DNA of 64,000 nt from NCBI GenBank assembly GCA_028279945.1, contig JANQMT010000092.1, forward strand, positions 12,743-76,742, read 5' to 3'. The stretch comes from JAKSCF01 sp028279945. GTDB lineage: Bacteria > Bacillota > Clostridia > Peptostreptococcales > JAAYPU01. Positions 51,025 through 59,393 of this stretch are shown here, in pieces; the stretch's first letter is position 1; every line of letters begins with the position of its first letter. The position numbers and the translations under genes are program-made. The notes under the pieces are model-generated. The model was not told the DNA's origin. It was given only the letters and a program-made list of their open reading frames with translations, and did not search any database.

Positions 51025-51779
51025 TTAGCGCCACTTCCTTCAACAATTGATTTTGCTAAGTCCATAAAGACTTGGGAGATGGGTAAGTCCATATCCCCTT
51101 GGATAACGGTCTTATTCTCATCTTCATATCTTTGTATTGCTTGATCTCTTGGAATGGTGCATATGATTTCACTATCCATCTGTTTCACATACTCAGATAC
51201 AATTTTATCTTCATTCTCAATATTTCGTTTATTTAATATAACGCCTCTTAGAGTACCGTAGCCTCTGTCACTGAAAGTATCCATAGCCATTTTAATATTA
51301 CCGGCTGCCAGTAATGCCATTTTTTCGCCTGAGGTTACAATAACAATTTCATCTGCATAACCTTCTCGGATGGGCATAGCAAACCCGCCGCAGACTACAT
51401 CCCCCAGCACATCGTAAAATACGAAATCGGGTTTATATTTTTCATAAGCCTCTAAATTTTCTAATGTCTCAAAAGCCAGGATAATACCTCTGCCGGCACA
51501 TCCGATGCCCGGAGTAGGCCCACCGGCTTCCACGCATAAAATGCCGTTATATCCCTCAACTATTATGTCTTCAAGATTCTCACATTCTCCGTTTTCTTTT
51601 ATGTACTGGATGACGGGGGTTAAATCCTTTCCATTCCTTAAATTAATGGTAGAATCAGCTTTAGGGTCACATCCGATCTGCATGACTTTATACCCAAGAT
51701 TTGAAACGGCTGCCGCCAAAGCACTTGTAATGGTAGATTTTCCTATGCCGCCTTTACCGTAAACAGCAATTTTTTTCAT
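51021..51779 (-). CDS. NifH-like ATP-dependent reductase (iron protein)
   Basis: 252 residues with every hallmark of the iron protein: Walker A GKGGIGKST (8-16), GCDPKADST (37-44 region), bridging-cluster cysteines Cys94 (GIGCAGRG) and Cys130 (DVVCGGFAMP), and switch II DVLGDVV. As a homodimer it binds one [4Fe-4S] cluster and passes low-potential electrons to the NifDK-like partner at the cost of ATP. It is closer in motif to NifH/CfbC than to BchL (which reads DPKHDST). The ribosome site is AAAGGTGAG. It lies between importer ATPase and NifD-like genes in one operon. Confidence 0.93.
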   Translation of the reverse strand: MKKIAVYGKGGIGKSTITSALAAAVSNLGYKVMQIGCDPKADSTINLRNGKDLTPVIQYIKENGECENLEDIIVEGYNGILCVEAGGPTPGIGCAGRGIILAFETLENLEAYEKYKPDFVFYDVLGDVVCGGFAMPIREGYADEIVIVTSGEKMALLAAGNIKMAMDTFSDRGYGTLRGVILNKRNIENEDKIVSEYVKQMDSEIICTIPRDQAIQRYEDENKTVIQGDMDLPISQVFMDLAKSIVEGSGAK

Positions 51780-51795
51780 ATTCTCACCTTTCCAG

Positions 51796-52587
51796 CTAGT
51801 TTGCTATTTTTATTGGAAACAATATTGGCGTATCCCTGCCTTCACGTTTGCATTGAATAATTTCAGTGCTGACATCAAAATAACGCCGTATGTTTTCTTC
51901 GGTAATAACACTATGGGTAGAGCCAAAGACGTGCTTTTTGTTTTTTCCTAATATCAATGTGTCATCGGATATACGCAAAGCATGATTTGGATAATGGGTA
52001 TTGATGATACAGGTAATCCCGTTTTCTTCTTTCAACTTCTGTAAAATGTCCAGAATAAGCAGTTGATTTTTCATATCCAAATTAGATTCCGGTTCATCCA
52101 GTATGAGTATTTTAGGTTGGGATACTAAAGCTCTGGCTATTAGAACCAATTGTAATTCTCCACCGCTGATTGCACCGCAGGATTGATGGGTAATACTAGA
52201 TATGCCTATTTCATCTATTACCTGCTGTGCCATTTCTATATCTTCTTTTTTAGGCATAGACATGAACCCTAAATTAGGTGCTCTTCCCATTAATACCATA
52301 TCCAAAACACTATAAGGAAAAATAGTATACTTTGCTTGGGGCACATAACTGATGCATTTCCAAAATTCAGTATTGGACATTTTATCTGTAGGTTTTCCAT
52401 TGATTAAGGTATGCCCTTTCTGCCATTTGTAAAATTTTAAAATACATTTTAATAGTGTGGTTTTGCCTACACCATTAGCCCCTAAAATGGTTAATATACT
52501 GCCTTCTTTAACTTCAAAATCAAGATGAGAAAACAATGGTTCATTTTGTATATAACCATAAGTGCCATTGACAATTTTAAGTGTCAC
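51796..52587 (-). CDS. FecE-type ABC transporter ATPase (copy 2), nitrogenase-like operon
   Basis: 263 residues: Walker A GANGVGKTT, signature ISGGELQ, Walker B ILILDEPESNLD and switch NTHYPNHAL. I start at the GTG at 52587, eight bases after AGGAGG and overlapping the permease end; a longer frame to 52638 runs inside the permease gene. It is a close paralogue of the ATPase at 21462-22256. It is followed after 16 bases by the NifH-like gene, so import and reduction are made from one message. Confidence 0.9.
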   Translation of the reverse strand: MTLKIVNGTYGYIQNEPLFSHLDFEVKEGSILTILGANGVGKTTLLKCILKFYKWQKGHTLINGKPTDKMSNTEFWKCISYVPQAKYTIFPYSVLDMVLMGRAPNLGFMSMPKKEDIEMAQQVIDEIGISSITHQSCGAISGGELQLVLIARALVSQPKILILDEPESNLDMKNQLLILDILQKLKEENGITCIINTHYPNHALRISDDTLILGKNKKHVFGSTHSVITEENIRRYFDVSTEIIQCKREGRDTPILFPIKIAN

Positions 52588-53644
52588 TCCATTTACCTCC
52601 TGTTTTTCTGAGTAAGTATGCAAAAAACGGTGCCCCAATAATGGCTGTTAATATGGAAAGCGGAATTTCAGCCGCTGTAGCCGTTCTTGCAATATCATCG
52701 ATTAAAAGCAAGTAAAAACTGCCTAAGCATATTGAAGCCGGAATCAAATATTTGTGGTCATTGCCAATCATCATTCTAGCCAAATGAGGAATAACCAAAC
52801 CAATCCATCCGATGATACCGCACAAAGATACCGAAACAGCAGCAATCACTGTGGTCGCTCCTATGATAATGACCCTGAGATAATTAACATTGATCCCTAA
52901 AGATTTTGCTTCATCTTCATTTAAGGACAGTATATTCATTTTCCATCGAATGAGATAAAGAACCAAAATGCTTATGGATATAGCCGGTACCCCCATTAGC
53001 AAATCATGCCCTGAAGTTCCGGATAAACTGCCCATTAACCAATATACAATCGTGGGCAGTTTTTCTTCCGGGTCCGCTACGTACTTAATCAAGGATATCA
53101 GTGCTTGAAACAGTGCCCCTACAATGGTTCCCGATAAAACAAGCATAAACAGCTGAATACCTGATTTCCTCTTGCTCAGACCATAAGTCAACATCATCCC
53201 GATAATTCCAAATACCACAGCCATAAGTTGTATGGTGACCATGCTTCCCCCCAAAAGAATACCTAAAGCTGCTCCTAAGCCTGCACCGTAGGAAACCCCA
53301 AGTATATGAGGGCTGACCAAAGGGTTGCCAAACATAGCTTGGTTGGCAGCCCCTGCAGCTGATAATCCCGCTCCGACAAACATGGCCAGAATCATTCTGG
53401 GTAATCGTATATTTAACACAATCGTCTCTTCAATATCACTCCACGTTCTATGTATTGGAATTATTCTTGAAAAAAGCACCTTATACGCTGTCCCAGGGTG
53501 GATAAAATATCTCCCAACACAAAGGGACACGATGACGGCTACCACTAAAGCAGCTACTAAAGCTGTAAATATTAAAATTCTTTTCTTTCTCTCTTTTTCA
53601 GTTTTTTCTAAGGTACTCTCTATATTTTGATTTTTTGCTTTCAC
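52577..53644 (-). CDS. FecCD-type ABC transporter permease (copy 2), nitrogenase-like operon
   Basis: 355 residues, with a charged N-terminal extension of about 25 residues (KAKNQNIESTLEKTEKERKK) and ten predicted membrane segments. Family marks: RLPRMILAMFVGAGLSAAG, GNPLVSPHILGVSYGAGLGA and GIIGWIGLVIPHLARM. The start is GTG with AAGGAG upstream. It is paralogous to 20446-21465. It would form the channel for the lipoproteins encoded first and last in the operon. Confidence 0.9.
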   Translation of the reverse strand: MKAKNQNIESTLEKTEKERKKRILIFTALVAALVVAVIVSLCVGRYFIHPGTAYKVLFSRIIPIHRTWSDIEETIVLNIRLPRMILAMFVGAGLSAAGAANQAMFGNPLVSPHILGVSYGAGLGAALGILLGGSMVTIQLMAVVFGIIGMMLTYGLSKRKSGIQLFMLVLSGTIVGALFQALISLIKYVADPEEKLPTIVYWLMGSLSGTSGHDLLMGVPAISISILVLYLIRWKMNILSLNEDEAKSLGINVNYLRVIIIGATTVIAAVSVSLCGIIGWIGLVIPHLARMMIGNDHKYLIPASICLGSFYLLLIDDIARTATAAEIPLSILTAIIGAPFFAYLLRKTGGKWSDT

Positions 53645-53659
53645 TGATTAACTCCTTAC

Positions 53660-54799
53660 CTATTGTTTGGAGAGCCCGCCTGTACCGCTTGCCGCATCCT
53701 TAACAGGATTGAGAATGTGGTTGACTTCATCTGTCGATATGGCGTAATTATAAAATCTATCATAATAGATCACGATTTCTGCTTCCATATTAATATCTGA
53801 AAAGATCTCCGGATATTGGCTCTTAGCGATCCATTTCATCATCAGCGGAACATCCCCACTAGGTGGATACCAGCGGTACACTCCAACGGGTATCTTGTAT
53901 ACTCTTTTATTTTTCACAGCTTCCACTTTGCTCCAGTCCTGTCCTGAGATATTATTTTCATATAAATCTTGAGGCATGGTTTCTGTAAAACTGCTTATAA
54001 ATAGAACTTCAGGGTTCCAAGCATATATTTGTTCCATGTTAACATTTGCAGTAACATCGATGTCTCTGGCAACGTTATATCCACCTGTTGCTTCAATCCA
54101 AAACTGTCCATAATGGCCTTGCCCCGGCACTATGATTTCTTCAGTGCTGTGTTTAAATAAAATCAAAGATTGGACTTTTTCTTCTTCTTTTAAGGCATTG
54201 GTTTTATTCCGGATTTCATCCAAAGTCGTTTCTCCATAGGCGATAACATCATTGACCTGAGATTCCTTATCAAATACTGTTCCGAATATTTTCAGCCATG
54301 AGCTTAAAGTTTCCAGAGCATCTCCGCCGCCCTGAGTTTTCACTGCAATTGCCGGTATTCCTGCCTCTTCCCACTGCTCTTGCTGGTTGGTATAAGCCCC
54401 CCAGAAGAAAGCAATGTCCGGTTGAAGCTTTAACACCTCTTCAATATTCAGGTCGGTACCTTCTATAAATCCTGTTTCAGCATTTAAAAGCTCCGGTGTC
54501 ATTTTTCCCATAATAGAATTAGCAATGGCGCTTTTAGCACCCGGATGCATCCCTACTATTTTATCGATTGGCGCCCCGGTTAAAGCATAAATACTCGGTA
54601 AAGGTAAAGCTGTCATAACTACTTTTTCCATCTGCTCCGGTAAAATCACTTCCCTATCGTTCTGGTCGATGATATGCTCTTTAGCCATTTGCTTATCTGC
54701 CTCTTCTGAAGGATTGTCTTGTGCCGGTTGACCGCAACCGCCCAGTATTCCTATAAGTGATACACACACGCTGATAATAAGAAATTGTTTTAATTTCAT
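53660..54799 (-). CDS. FecB-type substrate-binding lipoprotein (copy 3), first gene of nitrogenase-like operon
   Basis: 379 residues from the ATG at 54799 (ribosome site GTGGAGG; the 30 codons upstream run through the promoter and Fur box). Lipobox ILGGC (Cys22), then the binding-protein fold with MHPGAKSAI and the shared RWYPPSGDVPLMMKW. In copies 1 and 2 the corresponding N-lobe block reads IHPGSK and IHPASK, which suggests the three recognise related ligands. It is the first gene of the seven-gene operon and is preceded by Fur and Crp-type sites. Confidence 0.88.
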   Translation of the reverse strand: MKLKQFLIISVCVSLIGILGGCGQPAQDNPSEEADKQMAKEHIIDQNDREVILPEQMEKVVMTALPLPSIYALTGAPIDKIVGMHPGAKSAIANSIMGKMTPELLNAETGFIEGTDLNIEEVLKLQPDIAFFWGAYTNQQEQWEEAGIPAIAVKTQGGGDALETLSSWLKIFGTVFDKESQVNDVIAYGETTLDEIRNKTNALKEEEKVQSLILFKHSTEEIIVPGQGHYGQFWIEATGGYNVARDIDVTANVNMEQIYAWNPEVLFISSFTETMPQDLYENNISGQDWSKVEAVKNKRVYKIPVGVYRWYPPSGDVPLMMKWIAKSQYPEIFSDINMEAEIVIYYDRFYNYAISTDEVNHILNPVKDAASGTGGLSKQ

Positions 54800-54829
54800 G
54801 ATGACCTCCACTTTATTTATCTTTATTGT

Positions 54830-54848
54830 GATATTGATTTTCATTATC
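54830..54848. promoter_or_regulatory. Fur-like box of the nitrogenase-like operon
   Basis: GATATTGATTTTCATTATC, 16 of 19 matches; it covers the predicted transcription start (54848) and the first leader bases. Confidence 0.72.
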
Positions 54849-54850
54849 AT

Positions 54851-54879
54851 TTGAAGTATAATAAAAACCATCATATATG
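54851..54879 (+). promoter_or_regulatory. Promoter of Crp paralogue 3
   Basis: TTGAAG (54851-54856), 17-base spacer, TATATG (54874-54879); predicted start 54886, inside the palindrome at 54881-54898, which suits autorepression. Confidence 0.5.
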
Positions 54880-54883
54880 TCTG
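54855..54883 (-). promoter_or_regulatory. Promoter of the nitrogenase-like operon
   Basis: Minus strand: weak -35 CAGACA (54883-54878), 17-base spacer, good -10 TATACT (54860-54855); predicted start 54848. The poor -35 suggests a need for an activator. Confidence 0.65.
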
Positions 54884-54898
54884 TTCCATTTGGAACAG
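54881..54898. promoter_or_regulatory. Crp-type operator CTGTTCC-N4-GGAACAG
   Basis: A perfect 7-bp inverted repeat with a 4-base centre, centred at 54889.5, which is -41.5 from the predicted start of the nitrogenase-like operon. That is the classic class II activator position. Confidence 0.75.
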
Positions 54899-54912
54899 TT
54901 GAGGTGTTTTTT

Positions 54913-55608
54913 ATGAAAAATAATTTATCAAACTCAGAAATTTCATCCATTGAGACGTGTACTTTATTTAAAACCCTTACTCGAGATGAGGTTATAGAAA
55001 ATATATCTCACATACATTATTTGAAAAAAAACTATAAAAAAAATACCGCCTTAACCCATTTTAACAATGGGTTTAAAGGTGTGGGTATTCTCTTATCAGG
55101 CAAAATTCGTTCATATGTCCTCTATAGTAATGGTAACGAATTACCCCTTCGCTATGTCTCGCCGTCAGAAATTTTTGGTTTATCCAGTATATTCAAACCC
55201 AATGCTGATTCGTTAATCCATTTTATGACAGATACACCGTGTACATTTGTATTAATTCCTGAAGACAGCTTTCTTCAGCTGTTACAAAATTCTTCAACCA
55301 TCCTGCACAATTACTTGTATTTTACCAATCAAAGAATCAACTTTTTGATTTCAAAAATTGCTTTGTTTAACCTATCCAATAATTCACAGAAAATAGCTCA
55401 ATATTTATTATTTGAATGTGATGCCAATGCTTCGGATAACTTTAAATTAACTTGTCCCAAGGCTCAACTATGTGAATATCTGGGTATGGGCAGAACCTCT
55501 TTTTACCGTGAAATCAATATGTTGAGTAAATCTAAAGCCATTAAAGTTCATAATAAAAATACCATTACCATTGATAAAAAAAAGCTGCTGAAGCTTTTGC
55601 AGCAGTAG
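54913..55608 (+). CDS. Crp/Fnr family transcriptional regulator (paralogue 3)
   Basis: 231 residues from the ATG at 54913, which follows TGAGGTG; an earlier ATG (54877) has no ribosome site. It has an effector barrel with GILLSGKIRSYVLYSNGNE (about 60-78), a dimer helix and a winged helix (KAQLCEYLGMGRTSFYREINML). It is more distant from the two other Crp paralogues in the window, and a different palindrome stands before it. It is divergent from the nitrogenase-like operon and shares its control region, so it is the likely activator. The effector is unknown. Confidence 0.87.
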   Translation: MKNNLSNSEISSIETCTLFKTLTRDEVIENISHIHYLKKNYKKNTALTHFNNGFKGVGILLSGKIRSYVLYSNGNELPLRYVSPSEIFGLSSIFKPNADSLIHFMTDTPCTFVLIPEDSFLQLLQNSSTILHNYLYFTNQRINFLISKIALFNLSNNSQKIAQYLLFECDANASDNFKLTCPKAQLCEYLGMGRTSFYREINMLSKSKAIKVHNKNTITIDKKKLLKLLQQ

Positions 55609-55614
55609 CTTTTA
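55574..55614. terminator. Bidirectional terminator overlapping the Crp paralogue 3 stop
   Basis: AGCTGCTG and CAGCAGTAGCT arms around AAGCTTTTG. The A run encodes the final lysines of the regulator and serves as the T run for the convergent minus-strand gene. Confidence 0.8.
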
Positions 55615-55618
55615 GTCT

Positions 55619-57415
55619 TTAATCTAAATTTATCCCAACCATCTCCATCAAATACTTTGCATTGGTGGTATTGCTTCTGCCACTTTTTAGCTTATAATCA
55701 AATTGGATTTGTCCATTTCTATATTTTTCCGTAAAGTGATAGTTTTCAATCTTTCTATTCCCTGTAATTTTAATATCACATAGTTCTAAATCATGGGTAG
55801 AAATTAAACCTATTACCCAGGGTTTATTAAGGTTTTTTATTACATTTTTTGCACCGATACTTCTATCATTGGAATTTGTGCCTTTAAATATCTCGTCTAT
55901 CAAGTAAATCATAGGTATTTGCTGTTTGGAATAATCTATAATCTCTTTTATTCTTAACAGCTCTGCATAAAAAGTTGATATGCCGTTGTTTAAATCGTCC
56001 TCTATTCTCATGGATGTAAAGATACTCATAACTGAGCATTTTAACGCTTGGGCATATACCGGTGCTCCGGCATATGCCAAAACCAAATTTATACCGATTG
56101 TTCTCAGTAGTGTGGTTTTACCGGACATGTTTGAACCTGTTATGACACAATAATTATTGTGAACATTTATATCATTGCATACACATTTATCGGTACCTAT
56201 TAAAGGATGTCCTATATTTTTAGCAGTGAATATGACATGATGGTTTTCAAACTCCGGATAGGTCCATTTGTCGTTTATCTGCGCTACTACTGCCAGACTG
56301 GCAACCGCTTCAAATTCTGCGACCACCTCAATCCATGTTCTTATGCTGACTCCGCATTTATCCTTCCATTCTTCCAATGCATAAACACAATGAAAATCCC
56401 ATAGGAAAGCACCATTTAAAATAAAGTAAGCCCATGCATTATGTCTTACATCAATGGCTTCAGCAATTTTAACCAATTCTTTCATATAATCTGTGGCCAT
56501 TTTCTTGTCCATTTTAAGCCTTAATTTGCATTCATTAAGATATTGATCTTCAAAATCATGTTTTTCGATTAAGTCTAATATTTTTCTATATGACACCAAC
56601 TGTTTTTTAAATCCATAAACAGAGCTTAGCAGCTTAGAGGTTTTAATAGACCCAAAACCAAATAGGGCTGTTTGCAGGATTAAAAATATGAATCCTATAG
56701 TTGTCGGCATCATATTGATATAACCTAAACTTATACATAATATGGTTACTATTGGCAGTATGTAAAATATGTATCGCATGTTTTTATTCTTGAATATTCT
56801 GGCTGCATCTTCTGCACTTAACAACATAGGTTCTGAGTTTTTTCCAATTTTCTCATTCATTAGGAGTTCACATTGTAAGCTTTCAGTAAACTCAATTAAA
56901 CCGGCCATTTCTTTTACTGCACATTGTCTTGCTTTCATGATTTTGATATCTTTACTTGGATTACATAATAAATCTCTCAATCTGATTCTTCCATAGTAAG
57001 TACGCGATACATTGATCCATTGAAACAAGGAGTTTTTTCCAAATATATCTAAATCTTTTGTGTATGGGTGGTTTTCGTTTTTAAATGCTTCACCGCTGTC
57101 TTGAAAGTCGCCATAATTGCCATCTATTCTTTCAATATATTTTTTATTAACGGTTTGTTTACAACTTGCTTTTTTTATTTGATATTTTACATTTTCATGC
57201 TTTATAATCAACAGGATAAAAATTAATAAACCGCTCACAAGTGTTACCATTGCCATTAATCCCATTTCTTTTGAATAGCACCATATTGTGATGGTTAAAG
57301 TTAATATAAAAACAGCTAATCGGGCTTTACTTATTTTAGCAGATTGCTGATTCTGTTTATTTTCTAGGTTCCTGTATTTGCTTAATCGGTTCATGTATTC
57401 ATTTTTAATATACAT
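55619..57415 (-). CDS. Membrane-anchored MutS family ATPase
   Basis: 598 residues. Two hydrophobic segments lie near residues 32-72 and two more near 213-252; a helical lever region follows and the C-terminal MutS ATPase domain has Walker A TGSNMSGKTT, Walker B MIYLIDEIFKGTNSNDR and the STHD motif. It lacks the mismatch-recognition domain (no Phe-x-Glu motif), so it is not a repair MutS. Such membrane MutS homologues are widespread in Firmicutes but without a known job. The ribosome site is TTGGAGG. Confidence 0.82.
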   Translation of the reverse strand: MYIKNEYMNRLSKYRNLENKQNQQSAKISKARLAVFILTLTITIWCYSKEMGLMAMVTLVSGLLIFILLIIKHENVKYQIKKASCKQTVNKKYIERIDGNYGDFQDSGEAFKNENHPYTKDLDIFGKNSLFQWINVSRTYYGRIRLRDLLCNPSKDIKIMKARQCAVKEMAGLIEFTESLQCELLMNEKIGKNSEPMLLSAEDAARIFKNKNMRYIFYILPIVTILCISLGYINMMPTTIGFIFLILQTALFGFGSIKTSKLLSSVYGFKKQLVSYRKILDLIEKHDFEDQYLNECKLRLKMDKKMATDYMKELVKIAEAIDVRHNAWAYFILNGAFLWDFHCVYALEEWKDKCGVSIRTWIEVVAEFEAVASLAVVAQINDKWTYPEFENHHVIFTAKNIGHPLIGTDKCVCNDINVHNNYCVITGSNMSGKTTLLRTIGINLVLAYAGAPVYAQALKCSVMSIFTSMRIEDDLNNGISTFYAELLRIKEIIDYSKQQIPMIYLIDEIFKGTNSNDRSIGAKNVIKNLNKPWVIGLISTHDLELCDIKITGNRKIENYHFTEKYRNGQIQFDYKLKSGRSNTTNAKYLMEMVGINLD

Positions 57416-57583
57416 ATATCCTCCAAAAATTTCCTCGGCCTAATTTAAACAATTTACTATCATTCCAGATTCCATTATACTATATTTTACACTTTATCCA
57501 TATGATTGACATCCCTTTAAAAGATTTCAGCCATTATTCTATTCAATATCTTTCATTTATTATTGTATGATTATGTCATAAGA

Positions 57584-57616
57584 AAATAAAAAGAGCCGGG
57601 AACACCCGGCGCTTTT
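57584..57616 (-). terminator. Terminator of the ptb-like gene
   Basis: GCCGGG-AACA-CCCGGC extended by AAAAG/CTTTT, with a T run on the minus strand. The rest of the gap (57416-57643) holds no gene. Confidence 0.9.
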
Positions 57617-57643
57617 ACTTTTCTTGATATCTTCCTTTTTCAT

Positions 57644-58552
57644 TTACTTTACAGCTGCGGAAGACAATACCAATGATAAGTATTTCTCTTCTGATGTAGC
57701 ACCTCTGGACGTAAGGGCAATAGGAACTTTAGCACCTGCAATACAACCCGCCATTTTTGCGCCACCTGTATAAATCATACTCTTGCACAAGATGTTTCCG
57801 GCACTGATATTTGGTGCCACTAAAATATCTGCATCACAAGCAACAGGGCTTTTAAATCCCTTGATTTTTACAGATTCAGGACTCATAGCAAGATCATATG
57901 ATAGAGGCCCATCCACAATGCAATTACCTAAGTCGCCTGCTTGACTCATCTTTTTAAGATTATCTGCATCAACTGTCTCAGGCATTTTCTCATTTACATT
58001 TTCAACGGCTGCCAAAATTGCAACCTTTGGCTTTTCATATCCCAGAGAAATAAAAGTGTTGACAGCATTTTGAACGATCCACTTTTTTTGATCCAGTGTC
58101 GGATAAATCATCATGCCTGCATCCGTAACAGCAATTAACTTGTGGTACGTTGGCACCTCTAGAATTGAAACGTGTGACATGGTACTGTCTGTACGAATAC
58201 CGGTGCTTTTATCCACTACGGCTTTAAGCAATGTTGCTGTTTGTATCTTACCTTTCATTAAAAAGTCGCCTTTTTTCTTACGTATGCACTCTACAGCCAA
58301 GAATGCAGCTTCTTCATCATCAGAGGCTTGAATCATAAGGCTATTGTCTATATCGTATCCTAAACCCGTACTGATTTCATTTATCTTTTCCCTGTCTCCT
58401 ATAAGTAAAAAGTCTACTATGCCTTTTTTTCCTGCTTCTAATACTGCCTCAAGTGAATGCTCATCATGTGCTGCAGCAACAACTACTCTTTTTCGTTTTG
58501 TCGAGTTTACTTTTGCGATTAATTCTTTAAAGTTTCTATATGCCATTGGCAT
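57644..58552 (-). CDS. ptb: Phosphate butyryltransferase/phosphate acyltransferase
   Basis: 302 residues of the phosphotransbutyrylase/phosphotransacetylase family: it converts butyryl-CoA (or a related acyl-CoA) and phosphate to acyl-phosphate and CoA. Marks are VVVAAAHDEHSLEAVLEA near the start, LMKGKIQTATLLKAVVDK (about 95-112), THVSI-like SHVSILEVPTYHK and DILVAPNISAGNILCKS near the end. I start at the ATG at 58552 (AGGAG four bases before); ATG 58546 is also possible. The usual kinase partner (buk) is not adjacent. A GntR regulator is divergent. Confidence 0.85.
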   Translation of the reverse strand: MPMAYRNFKELIAKVNSTKRKRVVVAAAHDEHSLEAVLEAGKKGIVDFLLIGDREKINEISTGLGYDIDNSLMIQASDDEEAAFLAVECIRKKKGDFLMKGKIQTATLLKAVVDKSTGIRTDSTMSHVSILEVPTYHKLIAVTDAGMMIYPTLDQKKWIVQNAVNTFISLGYEKPKVAILAAVENVNEKMPETVDADNLKKMSQAGDLGNCIVDGPLSYDLAMSPESVKIKGFKSPVACDADILVAPNISAGNILCKSMIYTGGAKMAGCIAGAKVPIALTSRGATSEEKYLSLVLSSAAVK

Positions 58553-58755
58553 CAAACTCCTTTTTTTATAATTTGTTACACAACTAAAACAATCTTTTTT
58601 GATAATGCACGATGCACGATCATAGTATATAAAATATTCAGATAAGTCAAGTGTTTTTGACAATCTCTTTACAGAATAATTGACTTTTCAACTCATTTTG
58701 TATATATTGAAATGGTTAACGAATCATATTATTTTTCATGGAAGTAGGCGTGAAT

Positions 58756-59382
58756 ATGGCAATCATCAAAAAAACATCATTGAAACACCAGACTTATGAT
58801 ATTATCAAGAAGAAAATTCTTTCTCAGAGCTATAAGCTGGGTGAAAAAATAAATATAGACAGTTTGGCAAGAGAGTTAAATATCAGCAATTCTCCTATTC
58901 GCGAAGCCCTGAATATGTTGGAAAAAGATGGTTTTGTTATAACCAATCCAAATACGGGCATTCGGGTAGTGGATCTTACCCCTAATGAAATTTTAGAGCT
59001 CAACCAAACCATTCAGATTCTTTTAATCGGAGGGTATGATTTGTGCGTTGCTCAAGGAAAGGTAGATAGACTCATATCTCGTATGCGGGAGCATTTATCT
59101 CAACAAAATCATTTTCAGAAAGAAAAGGATTCTTATAACCTAATCAAATCTTCCATTAATTTTGACGGCTGCTTCTTAACCGTTACAGACAATAAGCGAT
59201 TAATTTCGCTATATAATAACCTGTCCGATGTGCTCTTTTTAGCTATTATTCATTACCAGCAAACCAATGACGCCAGCAGCACTAAGAATATTCATGAACA
59301 TCAGATGATTTTGGACGCTGTTGTCTCAAATCAGCACGATGAAGTAAAAAGGCTGATTGCTATTCACTATGATAAACTATGA
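58756..59382 (+). CDS. GntR family regulator (FadR/FCD type)
   Basis: About 208 residues: winged helix at residues 5-70 (IDSLARELNISNSPIREALN) and a helical FCD-like effector domain ending in IHEHQMILDAVVSNQHDEV, where histidines bind a metal in related proteins. The domain boundary favours the ATG at 58756; ATG 58738 lacks a ribosome site. It is divergent from the ptb-like gene and may control it in response to an organic acid. In the gap a TGCACGATGCACGAT repeat (58606-58620) is a possible operator. Confidence 0.8.
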   Translation: MAIIKKTSLKHQTYDIIKKKILSQSYKLGEKINIDSLARELNISNSPIREALNMLEKDGFVITNPNTGIRVVDLTPNEILELNQTIQILLIGGYDLCVAQGKVDRLISRMREHLSQQNHFQKEKDSYNLIKSSINFDGCFLTVTDNKRLISLYNNLSDVLFLAIIHYQQTNDASSTKNIHEHQMILDAVVSNQHDEVKRLIAIHYDKL

Positions 59383-59393
59383 TCCCCATAGAA

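Noticed and set aside
48540..51779. Functional nitrogenase (NifHDK)
   Set aside because: The D- and K-like subunits are short, the K-like subunit lacks two of three P-cluster cysteines, and no cofactor-assembly genes are present; only a nitrogenase-like reductase is supported.
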